NCBI GenBank assembly: GCA_964368495.1 | Contig: CAYJAJ010000034.1 | Location: forward strand, 1-13,974 | Direction: 5' to 3' | DNA length: 13,974 nt | Source of the DNA: CALVGQ01 sp964368495 | GTDB taxonomy: Bacteria > Bacillota_I > Bacilli_A > Erysipelotrichales > Erysipelotrichaceae | Part shown: positions 1 through 6,915 of the stretch, piece by piece | How the letters are laid out: the number at the start of each line of letters is the position of its first letter | Numbering within the stretch: the first letter of the stretch is position 1 | Position numbers and translations under genes: made by a program | Notes under the pieces: generated by a model | The model's input: only the letters and a program-made list of their open reading frames with translations | The model's database searches: none | What the model was told of the DNA's origin: nothing

Positions 1-1
1 A

Positions 2-328
2 ATGTTGAATAATAAAACACTGAATAACAAAATTCGCCAAGCACAAGAAATGACAAAAAATGAGGTTCCTTTCGATGAAGCGTTAATTGATGTAAAAATA
101 TTCAAAGGACTGTATAATCGTATGCTGAAAATAGGATTTAAAGCTGGTAATGCAGAAGATACAATGAGTAAAATTGCTTTTAGATATGAAACAGAAATAA
201 ACGAAAGTATACATCGTTTTTTGAATATAATAGAACCGACATTAATTGCATTGTTATCAATCGTTGTAGGGATTATATTGTTGTCAGTGATGCTGCCGCT
301 GATGAGTATTATGTCTAGTCTAGGGTAA
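2..328 (+). CDS. Type II secretion / type IV pilus platform protein, GspF/PilC (ComGB-like), C-terminal part
   Basis: This is the 3' end of a polytopic inner-membrane platform protein of the T2SF (GspF/PilC/ComGB) family, which anchors the assembly ATPases of pilus and secretion machines. The visible 108 residues carry the end of the second cytoplasmic F domain. The part around residues 40-52 (MLKIGFKAGNAEDTM) matches the family's characteristic 'G-E-x-(S/T/G)-G-x-L' helix position. A strongly hydrophobic helix follows at about residues 79-104, the family's last transmembrane segment. The frame is open to the left window edge, so the ATG at position 2 is almost certainly internal and the gene begins outside. 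The stop overlaps the next start by one base (TAATG), indicating translational coupling with the pilin-like genes that follow. Confidence 0.8.
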   Translation: MLNNKTLNNKIRQAQEMTKNEVPFDEALIDVKIFKGLYNRMLKIGFKAGNAEDTMSKIAFRYETEINESIHRFLNIIEPTLIALLSIVVGIILLSVMLPLMSIMSSLG

Positions 329-630
329 TGTTTAAAAATAATAGATCAGTGATATTGTCTGTTTGTATAACTGCAGCAGTTATAGTTTTTCTTGCTTTAG
401 GATTAGACAATATTGAAAAAGAAATTGAAATTCATGATTTGACAAGATTACAAGAAAGCATTCAAAAGGCAGCGGTAGATTGCTATAGTGTAGAAGGATT
501 TTATCCAGCAAGCATTGAACATTTAGAAGAAAATTACGGTGTGATTATTGATGATGAAGCATACAATGTTTTTTATCAAACAATGGGATCAAACATAATG
601 CCAGATATAAAGGTATTTAGAAAGGGATAA
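328..630 (+). CDS. Small single-pass membrane protein, pilin-like, in pilus operon
   Basis: The product is 100 residues. It has a short basic N-terminus (MFKNNR), one hydrophobic helix at about residues 8-26, and a small extracytoplasmic domain. The pattern after the helix (IQKAAVDCYSVEGFYPASIEHL, shown in part as QKAAVDCYSVEGFYP) resembles the segment after the first helix of pseudopilins, where 'A-x-x-Y-x-x-x-G-x-Y-P' is common. There is no Gly/Phe-Thr-Leu-Ile-Glu prepilin cleavage motif, so it may be a pilin-like protein that is not processed. It starts inside the stop of the platform gene and ends directly before the next ATG, so it is part of the same operon. No precise function can be named from sequence alone. 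Confidence 0.7.
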   Translation: MFKNNRSVILSVCITAAVIVFLALGLDNIEKEIEIHDLTRLQESIQKAAVDCYSVEGFYPASIEHLEENYGVIIDDEAYNVFYQTMGSNIMPDIKVFRKG

Positions 631-1092
631 ATGATGCGTAAATATTATGTTGTTGAAGTGTTATTCTCCCTAGTTCTTTTTACAGTATTTGTCATTGGAG
701 CATCATTTATAGTTTTTTATGGAGCACGAAATTACAAGAGTATTGTAGACGATCAAGAAGCACAAAAACAGTTAAGGATGAGTGTTGCTTATATTTCTAC
801 AAAAGTACATCAGGCTCCATCAGCAAGTAGTTTGCATGTTAAAGAAATAGATAATATTGAATGCTTAGTAATTGAAGAGTCAATTGATGGTATCATGTAT
901 TCCACAATTATTTATTATCAAGATGAATATATATGGGAATTATTTACTGAAAATGATCGCATAGAATTAAAAAGTGCTTCAAAAATAATGGGAATAAGCA
1001 ACTTAAGTATTTCACAACAGAAAGAACAATTGAGTGTTACAGCAACAAATAATTTGAATCAAACGCAAACATTAGTTTTAAACCCAAGATAG
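631..1092 (+). CDS. DUF4860-like pilin-like membrane protein
   Basis: The product is 153 residues with an N-terminal hydrophobic helix (about residues 6-30) and an extracytoplasmic beta-rich domain. The order of features (N-terminal 'VEVLFSLVLFTVFV' helix, then 'QLRMSVAYISTKVHQ', then an 'IDNIECLVIEE' strand) fits the DUF4860 family, which I recall as accompanying type IV pilus-like loci in Clostridia and relatives; this is recognition by eye, not a search. Glu9 sits in the helix where pilins carry Glu5, but the preceding residues are Lys-Tyr-Tyr rather than Gly-Phe. It directly abuts the preceding stop codon; ATG 634 is an alternative start three bases on. Likely a minor pilin-like component. 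Confidence 0.7.
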   Translation: MMRKYYVVEVLFSLVLFTVFVIGASFIVFYGARNYKSIVDDQEAQKQLRMSVAYISTKVHQAPSASSLHVKEIDNIECLVIEESIDGIMYSTIIYYQDEYIWELFTENDRIELKSASKIMGISNLSISQQKEQLSVTATNNLNQTQTLVLNPR

Positions 1093-1104
1093 GAGTGATT
1101 AACA

Positions 1105-1509
1105 ATGAAAAAAACAAGATCATTTAACTTTTTAATTGAATTGTTGATAAGTTCTTTGTTTTTTGCTTTTTCATCAATTATTTGTGTTCAATTATTTGTG
1201 TATGCACATCAAAAAAATGAGTTAGCTTTGGATATTACAAAGGCGACTGTTGTTGCAGAAAATTATTGTGAGCAATTAAAAATAATTGATGAGGAAGAAA
1301 TAAATAAATACAATGAAGTAAGTTACTATTTTGATGAAAATTGGAACATTTCTACTAATAAAGAATATGTTGTAAATATTTCAAAATATGATGAAAGCAC
1401 TAGTAATACACATCGCTTGATGAAATTTAATGTTGAAGTAATACGAATAGATGATCAACAACTGCTAACTTCAATGAAAGCGTCAAATTTATTGGAGGTA
1501 AACAAATGA
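1105..1509 (+). CDS. Pilin-like minor component (GspI-like topology)
   Basis: The product is 134 residues: a basic N-terminus (MKKTRSF), a hydrophobic helix from about residue 8 to 33 containing an early Glu (NFLIELLISS), then a soluble domain. The 'F-L-I-E-L-L' core closely resembles the pilin 'F-T-L-I-E-L/V-L' signature. However, the residue that would precede the cut is Phe or Asn, not Gly, so a standard prepilin peptidase site is missing. A GGAGTG ribosome-binding site at 1092-1097 precedes the ATG. The TGA stop overlaps the next ATG (ATGA, 1506-1509), so translation is probably coupled. It is assigned to the pilus-like operon by context and N-terminal form; the exact subunit role is unknown. 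Confidence 0.68.
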   Translation: MKKTRSFNFLIELLISSLFFAFSSIICVQLFVYAHQKNELALDITKATVVAENYCEQLKIIDEEEINKYNEVSYYFDENWNISTNKEYVVNISKYDESTSNTHRLMKFNVEVIRIDDQQLLTSMKASNLLEVNK

Positions 1510-1940
1510 AAAAACAAAACACAACTTCAGTTGGAATAGGTGTTGGAGCATCGTCAATACTTGTTGTATTTGTAATTTTATGTTTAACGGTCTTTTCGAC
1601 ACTAACTCTTTTGCAAGCGAATGCTTATTTAAAGAGTAGTGAAAATTATAAAATGAATACTGAACAATATTATGAAACAGATTCATTAGCGATGGATGAA
1701 TTAATAAAAATAGAAAAAATGATAGAAAATAAAAATTGTTTTGCTGAAGTTGAACAAATATTAGTAAATAAGGGTTATAATATAGATGGTAACATGATTA
1801 GTTACAGTGTAATTATCAATGATGAAAACAAAATAGATGTTGAACTTCAAATAAACGATGATTATAGTTTAGAAATAATGAAGTGGCAGCAAAAGAATAC
1901 TTTGGATGATGAATACCAAAATCAAGGATTTGATTTTTAG
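1506..1940 (+). CDS. Single-pass membrane protein of pilus-like operon, unknown function
   Basis: The product is 144 residues. After a short polar N-terminus there is a Gly-rich entry (GIGVGASS) into a long hydrophobic helix at about residues 11-36, then an alpha-helical stretch rich in Tyr/Glu and a beta-strand region (ISYSVIINDENKIDVELQI). Similar small proteins with a 'GIG-x-G-AS' start and 'LTVFSTLTLLQANA' helix occur next to pilus-like genes in Clostridia, from general recollection. There is no recognisable prepilin peptidase site. GGAGG lies at 1494-1498, eight bases before the ATG, which overlaps the previous stop. Its position between pilin-like genes and the PilT-like ATPase points to a structural or assembly role. 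Confidence 0.66.
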   Translation: MKKQNTTSVGIGVGASSILVVFVILCLTVFSTLTLLQANAYLKSSENYKMNTEQYYETDSLAMDELIKIEKMIENKNCFAEVEQILVNKGYNIDGNMISYSVIINDENKIDVELQINDDYSLEIMKWQQKNTLDDEYQNQGFDF

Positions 1941-1950
1941 TGGAGGGTTT

Positions 1951-3012
1951 ATGGAAAATATTCAAGAAATATTAAAATTAGCTATCGATAAAGATGTGTC
2001 AGATATTTTTATTATTGCAGGATCACCACTTTGCTTCAAAATTAAAGGAAATATTGTGCGTGTTAATGATCAAGTTTATAAACCAATTGATACTGAAAAT
2101 CTAATTAGTCAAATTAGAAATTTGGCAAAAACGAACTATCCGGAGACACTAAATAAAAATTTTGAGAATGATTTTTCATTCTCCTTACAAAAATTAGGGC
2201 GTTTCCGCGTAAATACATATCAACAAAGAGGATCATCTGCTGCAGTTTTAAGAGTGGTGAAGTTTGATTTACCAAATCCAAGTGATTATAAAATTCCAGA
2301 GCAAGTATTGAATTTTTCTAATTTGCAAAAAGGATTAGTTTTAGTCACAGGATCTGCGGGAAGTGGAAAATCGACGACTCTAGCGTGTATTGTGAATAAA
2401 ATAAATGAAAACCGGAATGCTCATATTGTGACTATTGAAGATCCGATTGAGTATCTTCACCATCATAAAACTAGTATTGTAAGCCAAAGAGAAATTGCTC
2501 ATGATACGATGGATTATTTGACAGCGCTAAGGGCAGCTTTAAGAGAAGCACCTAATATTATTTTAGTTGGTGAGATGAGAGATTTAGAAACAATACAGAC
2601 AGCATTGTCTGCAGCAGAAACAGGACATCTTGTTTTATCGAGTCTACATACATTAAGTGCAGCTGAGACAATTAATAGAATAATAGATGTTTTCCCAGCG
2701 TCAAAGCAGCAACAAATTCGTGTTCAATTAGCGATGGTTTTACAAGCAGTCATCTCACAACAGTTAATACCAAGCAAGGAAAATGAATTAGTGCCTGCTT
2801 TTGAAATTATGACAATGACTAATGCTGTAAGGACACAAATACGAGAAAATAAGCTTCATCAAATTGACAATACAATCGCCTCTAGTAAAGCATATGGAAT
2901 GATTCAAATGGATGAATCAATATTAAAACTATTTCAAGATGGTTTTATTACAAAAGAAAATGCGTTGCTATATGCATCAAATCCTGAAGTGCTAGAAAAG
3001 AAATTAAAGTAG
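1951..3012 (+). CDS. pilT: PilT-like type IV pilus ATPase (353 aa)
   Basis: A cytoplasmic secretion ATPase of the GspE/PilT superfamily, most like PilT, the hexameric motor that powers pilus retraction. The N-terminal PAS-like domain includes the hallmark 'SDIFIIAGSPLCFKIKG' (residues 17-33). Walker A is GSAGSGKS at 134-141. The Asp box TIEDPIEYLH spans 161-170, Walker B ILVGEMRD spans 204-211, and the His box ETGHLVLSSLHT spans 223-234. Near residue 291 the sequence AVRTQIRENK sits where PilT proteins carry their AIRNLIREG effector motif. The length matches PilT (about 350) and lacks the long N-terminal domain and zinc-binding Cys cluster of PilB/GspE assembly ATPases. I chose ATG 1951 over the upstream 1906 because it follows GGAGGG (1942-1947) and lies just after the previous stop. 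Confidence 0.85.
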   Translation: MENIQEILKLAIDKDVSDIFIIAGSPLCFKIKGNIVRVNDQVYKPIDTENLISQIRNLAKTNYPETLNKNFENDFSFSLQKLGRFRVNTYQQRGSSAAVLRVVKFDLPNPSDYKIPEQVLNFSNLQKGLVLVTGSAGSGKSTTLACIVNKINENRNAHIVTIEDPIEYLHHHKTSIVSQREIAHDTMDYLTALRAALREAPNIILVGEMRDLETIQTALSAAETGHLVLSSLHTLSAAETINRIIDVFPASKQQQIRVQLAMVLQAVISQQLIPSKENELVPAFEIMTMTNAVRTQIRENKLHQIDNTIASSKAYGMIQMDESILKLFQDGFITKENALLYASNPEVLEKKLK

Positions 3013-3022
3013 AGGTGATTTT

Positions 3023-4177
3023 GTGGATAAGAAAATTAAGTTAAATTTATTTGGAAGCTTAAAGCTAATACTCGATGATAAAGAAATAGATCTTGAAGAA
3101 AAATTGGGAAAGCAATTAACTTCATTGTTTTCGCTTATTCTATTTAATCGTAAACAAGAGATTAGTAAAGAGAAACTAATTGATACCTTATGGCAAAACA
3201 GTGATAACCCAATTAGTGCATTGAAAGTGTCAATTTTCAGATTGCGTACAATAATAAAAAGCATCGATGAAATGAAAGATAGTGAGTGGATTATTACGAC
3301 AAAGAAAAACTATCAATTTAATAATGAATTGGATATAGAAATTGATGTCAATGAATTTGAAACACTGGTATTTCAGGCAAAAAACACGAATGATGCGACG
3401 TTATTAGCAAAAGCTATAGATATTTATAATGCACCACTATTGATGAATTTAGATGCTGATTGGATTGTAATGGAAAGAAACTATTATAAATCTTTGTTTA
3501 TTCAGTCTGCAGAAAACCTTTCGAAACATTTATTAGAAGAAAATAAATTTGAAGAAATTATAACAATAAGTAAGAAAGTACTTAACATAGATCCTTATGT
3601 AGAAGAGATGATTAGCTTATATGTGCGAGCGTTAATTCAAAATAAGCAATATAATTTAGCTTTAAATTACTTTGATAGTATTTCGAAAAGATTTTATGAT
3701 GATATGGGATTTGAGTTACAGATAGAAAAAAAATCATTATTTAATATTGTTTCATCAGAATCATTTAAAAAGAAATCAACGAATATCGACGATTTCTATT
3801 ATAAAATATTAGAAACAGACATAAAGAAAGGTCCGCTATTTTGTAATTTTGATAACTTTAAAGTTATTTTGCAATTTGATTTAAGAAATTGTAAAAGAGA
3901 GAGAACAAATAAACATTTAGTATTTATTAGTTTAGATGAAGTAAAAGAAAATCTAGCATCTGATATGGAACTATTAATTAGTGTAATTTCTGCATCACTT
4001 AGAATAAATGATGTTTACACAAAGATGAGTGAATCGCAGGTTGCTATATTATTGAATGTAAAGGAAGAAGCGTTCGCAAAAATCGCAATCGATGGAGTAA
4101 AAATGCATTATGGTAACGCAAGTGGTGGTCAATCATTTTCAACAATCACAAAAAGTTTAATTACGAAAAAGGATTAG
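3023..4177 (+). CDS. BTAD-family transcriptional regulator with degenerate GGDEF-like C-terminus
   Basis: A 384-residue SARP/AfsR-type regulator. Residues 4-100 look like an OmpR-type winged helix: 'LNLFGSLKLILDDKEI', then 'EISKEKLIDTLWQ', then 'ALKVSIFRLRTIIK' and the wing 'IITTKKNYQFN'. Residues 108-245 form the bacterial transcriptional activator domain of TPR-like helices (VNEFETLV through KVLNIDPYVEEM to DDMGFELQIE). From about residue 270 the sequence resembles a GGDEF fold ('LRINDVYTKMSESQVAILLNV') but lacks the GGDEF signature, so cyclic-di-GMP synthesis is not expected. It starts at GTG 3023 behind GAGGTG (3013-3018), ten bases after pilT, so it is probably co-transcribed and may regulate the pilus-like operon. 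Its target and any bound ligand are not visible. Confidence 0.8.
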   Translation: MDKKIKLNLFGSLKLILDDKEIDLEEKLGKQLTSLFSLILFNRKQEISKEKLIDTLWQNSDNPISALKVSIFRLRTIIKSIDEMKDSEWIITTKKNYQFNNELDIEIDVNEFETLVFQAKNTNDATLLAKAIDIYNAPLLMNLDADWIVMERNYYKSLFIQSAENLSKHLLEENKFEEIITISKKVLNIDPYVEEMISLYVRALIQNKQYNLALNYFDSISKRFYDDMGFELQIEKKSLFNIVSSESFKKKSTNIDDFYYKILETDIKKGPLFCNFDNFKVILQFDLRNCKRERTNKHLVFISLDEVKENLASDMELLISVISASLRINDVYTKMSESQVAILLNVKEEAFAKIAIDGVKMHYGNASGGQSFSTITKSLITKKD

Positions 4178-4220
4178 CTGATAAAAAGTAATTGATTTAT
4201 AATATCTTATCAACTAATCC
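4166..4220 (-). terminator. Intrinsic terminator of clpP, overlapping the 3' end of the BTAD gene
   Basis: Read on the minus strand, GGATTAGTTGATAA (4220-4207) pairs with TTATCAGCTAATCC (4184-4171) over 14 positions with one G-U pair. The loop is 22 bases and TTTTT follows at 4170-4166. The upstream arm lies within the last clpP codons and the downstream arm within the final codons and stop of the convergent regulator gene. On the plus strand no T-run follows the hairpin, so strong termination is expected mainly for clpP. Confidence 0.7.
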
Positions 4221-4766
4221 ATATTCTAGAGCTTCACTTGCATCGAGATAATAATCACGTTCACAGTCATTATAAATTTTAGTGAAGCCCTGTTTTGTGT
4301 GTGTCGATAAAATTCGATACACTTTTTCTTTTACTTTTTGTATATGTGCTGCGGTAATACTTAAATCAGTGGATGAACCTTTCATGGCCCCTAGAGGTTG
4401 ATGGATCATAATTTCACAGTTTTTTAATGCAATACGTTTCCCAGGTGTTCCACTAGCTAATAAAATAGAAGCCATACTTGCTGAACATCCCATGCATATT
4501 GTAGAAATATCACAATCTATAAACTGCATTGTATCATAAATAGCAAGACCTGCAGTCACACTCCCACCAGGAGAATTGATATAAAATTGAATTGGATCAT
4601 TACTTAATGATGATAAATATAAAAGTTGTCCACAAATACTGCTTGCCATATTGTCTTCAATTTCTCCTGTGCATAAAATTATTCTTTCTTTCAATAATAA
4701 TGAATATAAATCATAAGCTCTTTCCATTTGGTTAGAGCGTTCAATAATTGTGGGTACTACAACCAT
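4197..4766 (-). CDS. clpP: ATP-dependent Clp protease proteolytic subunit
   Basis: ClpP, the serine peptidase that forms a double heptamer and degrades substrates unfolded by Clp ATPases (ClpX, ClpC) in the cytoplasm. The 189-residue product is full length for the family. The catalytic triad is visible: Ser97 in CSASM, His122 in MIHQP and Asp171 in ERD. The oxyanion region 'FYINSPGGSVTAGLAIYDTM' lies at residues 61-80, and the N-terminus (PTIIERSNQMERAYDLYS) is the usual one. The active-site segment reads CMGCSASMAS rather than the common 'GxAASMGA', so it is a somewhat divergent ClpP. AAAGGA precedes the ATG on the minus strand. The gene is single, convergent with the regulator and divergent from gap. 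No CtsR-type heptamer repeat or CIRCE element was seen upstream. Confidence 0.93.
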   Translation of the reverse strand: MVVVPTIIERSNQMERAYDLYSLLLKERIILCTGEIEDNMASSICGQLLYLSSLSNDPIQFYINSPGGSVTAGLAIYDTMQFIDCDISTICMGCSASMASILLASGTPGKRIALKNCEIMIHQPLGAMKGSSTDLSITAAHIQKVKEKVYRILSTHTKQGFTKIYNDCERDYYLDASEALEYGLVDKIL

Positions 4767-4809
4767 AAGATCACATCCTTTATATTAAAGTATGCGATAA
4801 ACAGTGAAG

Positions 4810-4833
4810 ATTATACCAAAGATGTTGAAAAAG
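4810..4833 (-). promoter_or_regulatory. Probable clpP promoter with extended -10
   Basis: On the minus strand the sequence TTTGGTATAAT gives a perfect -10 (TATAAT, 4815-4810) with an extended TGn just upstream. Eighteen bases further is TTTACT, a 4-of-6 match to TTGACA. The distance to the clpP ATG leaves a short leader of about 40 bases containing the ribosome-binding site. Confidence 0.55.
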
Positions 4834-4903
4834 AGTAAACAAGAAAAAACCTGAAAAAGCGACATTTTTTTTGTGAAAATAATGACAAAGCGCCCTGCAA
4901 TCA

Positions 4904-4932
4904 TTGACATTGATGATTTATAATCTTATAAT
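4904..4932 (+). promoter_or_regulatory. Consensus sigma-A promoter of gap
   Basis: TTGACA (4904-4909) and TATAAT (4927-4932) are separated by exactly 17 bases, a perfect housekeeping promoter, fitting a highly expressed glycolytic gene. AAGGAGG (4946-4952) stands nine bases before the ATG at 4962. A dyad AATCAT-N8-ATGATT (4899-4918) overlaps the -35 box and could be an operator, but no regulator is identified. Confidence 0.8.
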
Positions 4933-4961
4933 TAACTTGTGTCATAAGGAGGAATTTTATA

Positions 4962-5972
4962 ATGACAGTTAAAGTAGCGATTAATGGTTTTGGACGTATT
5001 GGACGTTTAGCATTTCGTCAAATGTTCGTAGCTGAAGGTTACGAAGTAGTAGCAATCAATGACTTAACAAGCCCTAAAATGTTAGCACATCTTCTTAAAT
5101 ATGATTCAGCACAAGGACCTTTTCATGGTCACGTAGTTGAAGCAAAAGAAAGTTCAATTGTAGTAGATGGTAAAGAAATCGAAATCTATGCAATGGCTGA
5201 TGCAAAAGAATTACCTTGGAAAGAATTAGATGTAGATGTAGTGTTAGAATGTACAGGTTTTTATACATCAAAAGAAAAAGCTTCTGCACATATTACTGCG
5301 GGTGCTAAAAAAGTTGTTATCTCTGCTCCAGCTGGAAATGATTTGCCAACGGTTGTGTTTGGAGTCAATGAAGATGTTATTTCAGCAGAGGATACAGTTA
5401 TTTCAGCTGCATCTTGTACTACAAACTGTCTAGCACCAATGGCTGATGCATTAAATAAATATGCAACAATTCAATCAGGTATCATGACAACAGTTCATGC
5501 TTATACAGGGGATCAAATGACATTAGATGGTCCACAACGTAAAGGAGATTTACGTCGTGCTCGTGCTGCAGCGGTTAATATTGTTCCTAACTCTACAGGT
5601 GCTGCAAAAGCAATTGGTTTAGTAATTCCTGAATTAAATGGTAAATTAATTGGTTCAGCACAACGTGTACCAGTTCCAACAGGATCAAGTACAATTTTAA
5701 TTGCAGTTGTTAAAGGAACAGATGTAACTAAAGAGGGAATAAATGCAGCAATGAAAGCTGCTTCAAATGATTCGTTTGGCTATACTGAGGATGAATTAGT
5801 ATCTAGTGATATTATTGGATGTACTTATGGATCATTATTCGATTCAACTCAAACAATGGTAACTAAAGTTGATGATGAAACATATCAAGTGCAAGTTGTA
5901 TCATGGTATGATAATGAAAACAGCTACACTTCACAAATGGTGCGTACAATTAAATATTTCTCTGAGAAATAG
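4962..5972 (+). CDS. gap: Glyceraldehyde-3-phosphate dehydrogenase, type I
   Basis: GAPDH oxidises and phosphorylates glyceraldehyde-3-phosphate to 1,3-bisphosphoglycerate with NAD+, the central step of lower glycolysis in the cytoplasm. The 336-residue protein is full length. The Rossmann motif INGFGRIGR is at residues 7-15, and Asp34 at the end of the second strand supports NAD preference. The catalytic Cys152 lies in ASCTTN and the base His179 in TVHAYTGDQ. The substrate-binding loop includes GDLRRARAAAVNIVPNSTG. The Ser-Cys-Thr-Thr-Asn motif is intact. It has its own strong promoter and terminator, so it is transcribed alone; neither pgk nor tpi is beside it, and no CggR-type repressor gene adjoins it. 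Codon choice is more regular than in its neighbours, typical of a highly expressed gene. Confidence 0.97.
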   Translation: MTVKVAINGFGRIGRLAFRQMFVAEGYEVVAINDLTSPKMLAHLLKYDSAQGPFHGHVVEAKESSIVVDGKEIEIYAMADAKELPWKELDVDVVLECTGFYTSKEKASAHITAGAKKVVISAPAGNDLPTVVFGVNEDVISAEDTVISAASCTTNCLAPMADALNKYATIQSGIMTTVHAYTGDQMTLDGPQRKGDLRRARAAAVNIVPNSTGAAKAIGLVIPELNGKLIGSAQRVPVPTGSSTILIAVVKGTDVTKEGINAAMKAASNDSFGYTEDELVSSDIIGCTYGSLFDSTQTMVTKVDDETYQVQVVSWYDNENSYTSQMVRTIKYFSEK

Positions 5973-5991
5973 AAATCATATGATAATTGAT

Positions 5992-6019
5992 AAAAGGCCG
6001 AGTATTTCTTGGCTTTTTT
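5992..6019 (+). terminator. Intrinsic terminator of gap
   Basis: AAAAGGCCGAG (5992-6002) pairs with CTTGGCTTTTTT (6008-6019) across a 5-base TATTT loop. The core stem is GCCGAG/CTTGGC with one G-U pair, flanked by A:T pairs and ending in a run of six T. It lies 20 bases after the gap stop. Confidence 0.8.
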
Positions 6020-6058
6020 CAGTTCAATAAATGACAAAATGAATTATCGAGGTGAAGT

Positions 6059-6886
6059 ATGGATAAAATAGCAATAATTTCGGATATACATGGAAATCTA
6101 ACTGCGTTGAAAACTGTCTTAAAGGACATAAAAGAAAGAGATATTAAAGTTATCGTTTGCTTGGGTGATATTGTTGCAAAAGGAATAAATGTAAATGAAT
6201 GTATTCGTTTAGTTAAAGATGAATGTGATATTATAATACAAGGGAATTGTGATCGTTATTACACAACTGATCATGATATAAAGGTGGCAAAAAATCTAGA
6301 AGAAAAACGAATTATTTGGAACAAAACTCTTATAAATGAGGAAAACAAAAAATTCATAAGGGAATTACCATTTAGCTATGAAATGATGATTAGTGGTAGT
6401 CTAGTGCGTTTTTTTCATGCAAGGCCAGATATTGATAATGAAACAATTATTAGCTTCGATGATCCATTAACGAAAAGTATTATGTTCAAACCATCAAATA
6501 AAACTATCAGTGATAAAGTAGCGGATGTTGTTGTGTTCGGACATACACATCAACATTACTTAGAAAAGCTCTATAATAAGACATTATGCAATTGTGGTAG
6601 TGTTGGCAATCCAATTGATATAATAAGAGATGAAAAATTTGATAGCAGTGTGTTTGAAACAATCAATGCTCATTATTTGATTATTGAAGGTGTAATTAAT
6701 GGTGGTTATGGGAATCCTCTTAATTTCAACTTTGTAAGAATACCCTATGATATTGATTCAGAATTAAGTATGAATGAAAATAACATCGAGTTAGATATCT
6801 ATAAAAAAGAACTTTATAAGGGATGTTATAGAGATATGAAGAAAATAGAGGTCTTTTTTAAAAAAAAGAACATAAAATTAAAATAA
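6059..6886 (+). CDS. Calcineurin-like metallophosphoesterase
   Basis: A 275-residue cytoplasmic phosphoesterase with a two-metal centre; members cleave phosphomono- or diesters, and the substrate here is unknown. The motif set is complete: Asp9 and His11 in SDIHGN, Asp37 in LGDIV, Asn63 in GNCD (the usual GNH is GNC here, so the family His is replaced by Cys64), His120 in FFHARPD, and His162/His164 in GHTH. The later NCGSVGNP motif (178-185) is characteristic of the YfcE/MJ0936-like phosphodiesterase group. GAGGTGAAG precedes ATG 6059. No promoter is clear in the 39 bases after the gap terminator, so it may rely on read-through or a weak promoter. The aldo/keto reductase follows 29 bases later, probably in the same transcript. 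Confidence 0.85.
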   Translation: MDKIAIISDIHGNLTALKTVLKDIKERDIKVIVCLGDIVAKGINVNECIRLVKDECDIIIQGNCDRYYTTDHDIKVAKNLEEKRIIWNKTLINEENKKFIRELPFSYEMMISGSLVRFFHARPDIDNETIISFDDPLTKSIMFKPSNKTISDKVADVVVFGHTHQHYLEKLYNKTLCNCGSVGNPIDIIRDEKFDSSVFETINAHYLIIEGVINGGYGNPLNFNFVRIPYDIDSELSMNENNIELDIYKKELYKGCYRDMKKIEVFFKKKNIKLK

Positions 6887-6915
6887 AGCAGAAAATATGG
6901 AGAACTGAAAAGAAT

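Noticed and set aside
1906..1950. Upstream start for pilT
   Set aside because: It lies inside the preceding gene without a ribosome-binding site; ATG 1951 has GGAGGG and gives the normal PilT N-terminus.
4767..4900. CtsR or CIRCE heat-shock operators upstream of clpP
   Set aside because: No GGTCAAA-type tandem heptamer and no TTAGCACTC-N9-GAGTGCTAA could be found.
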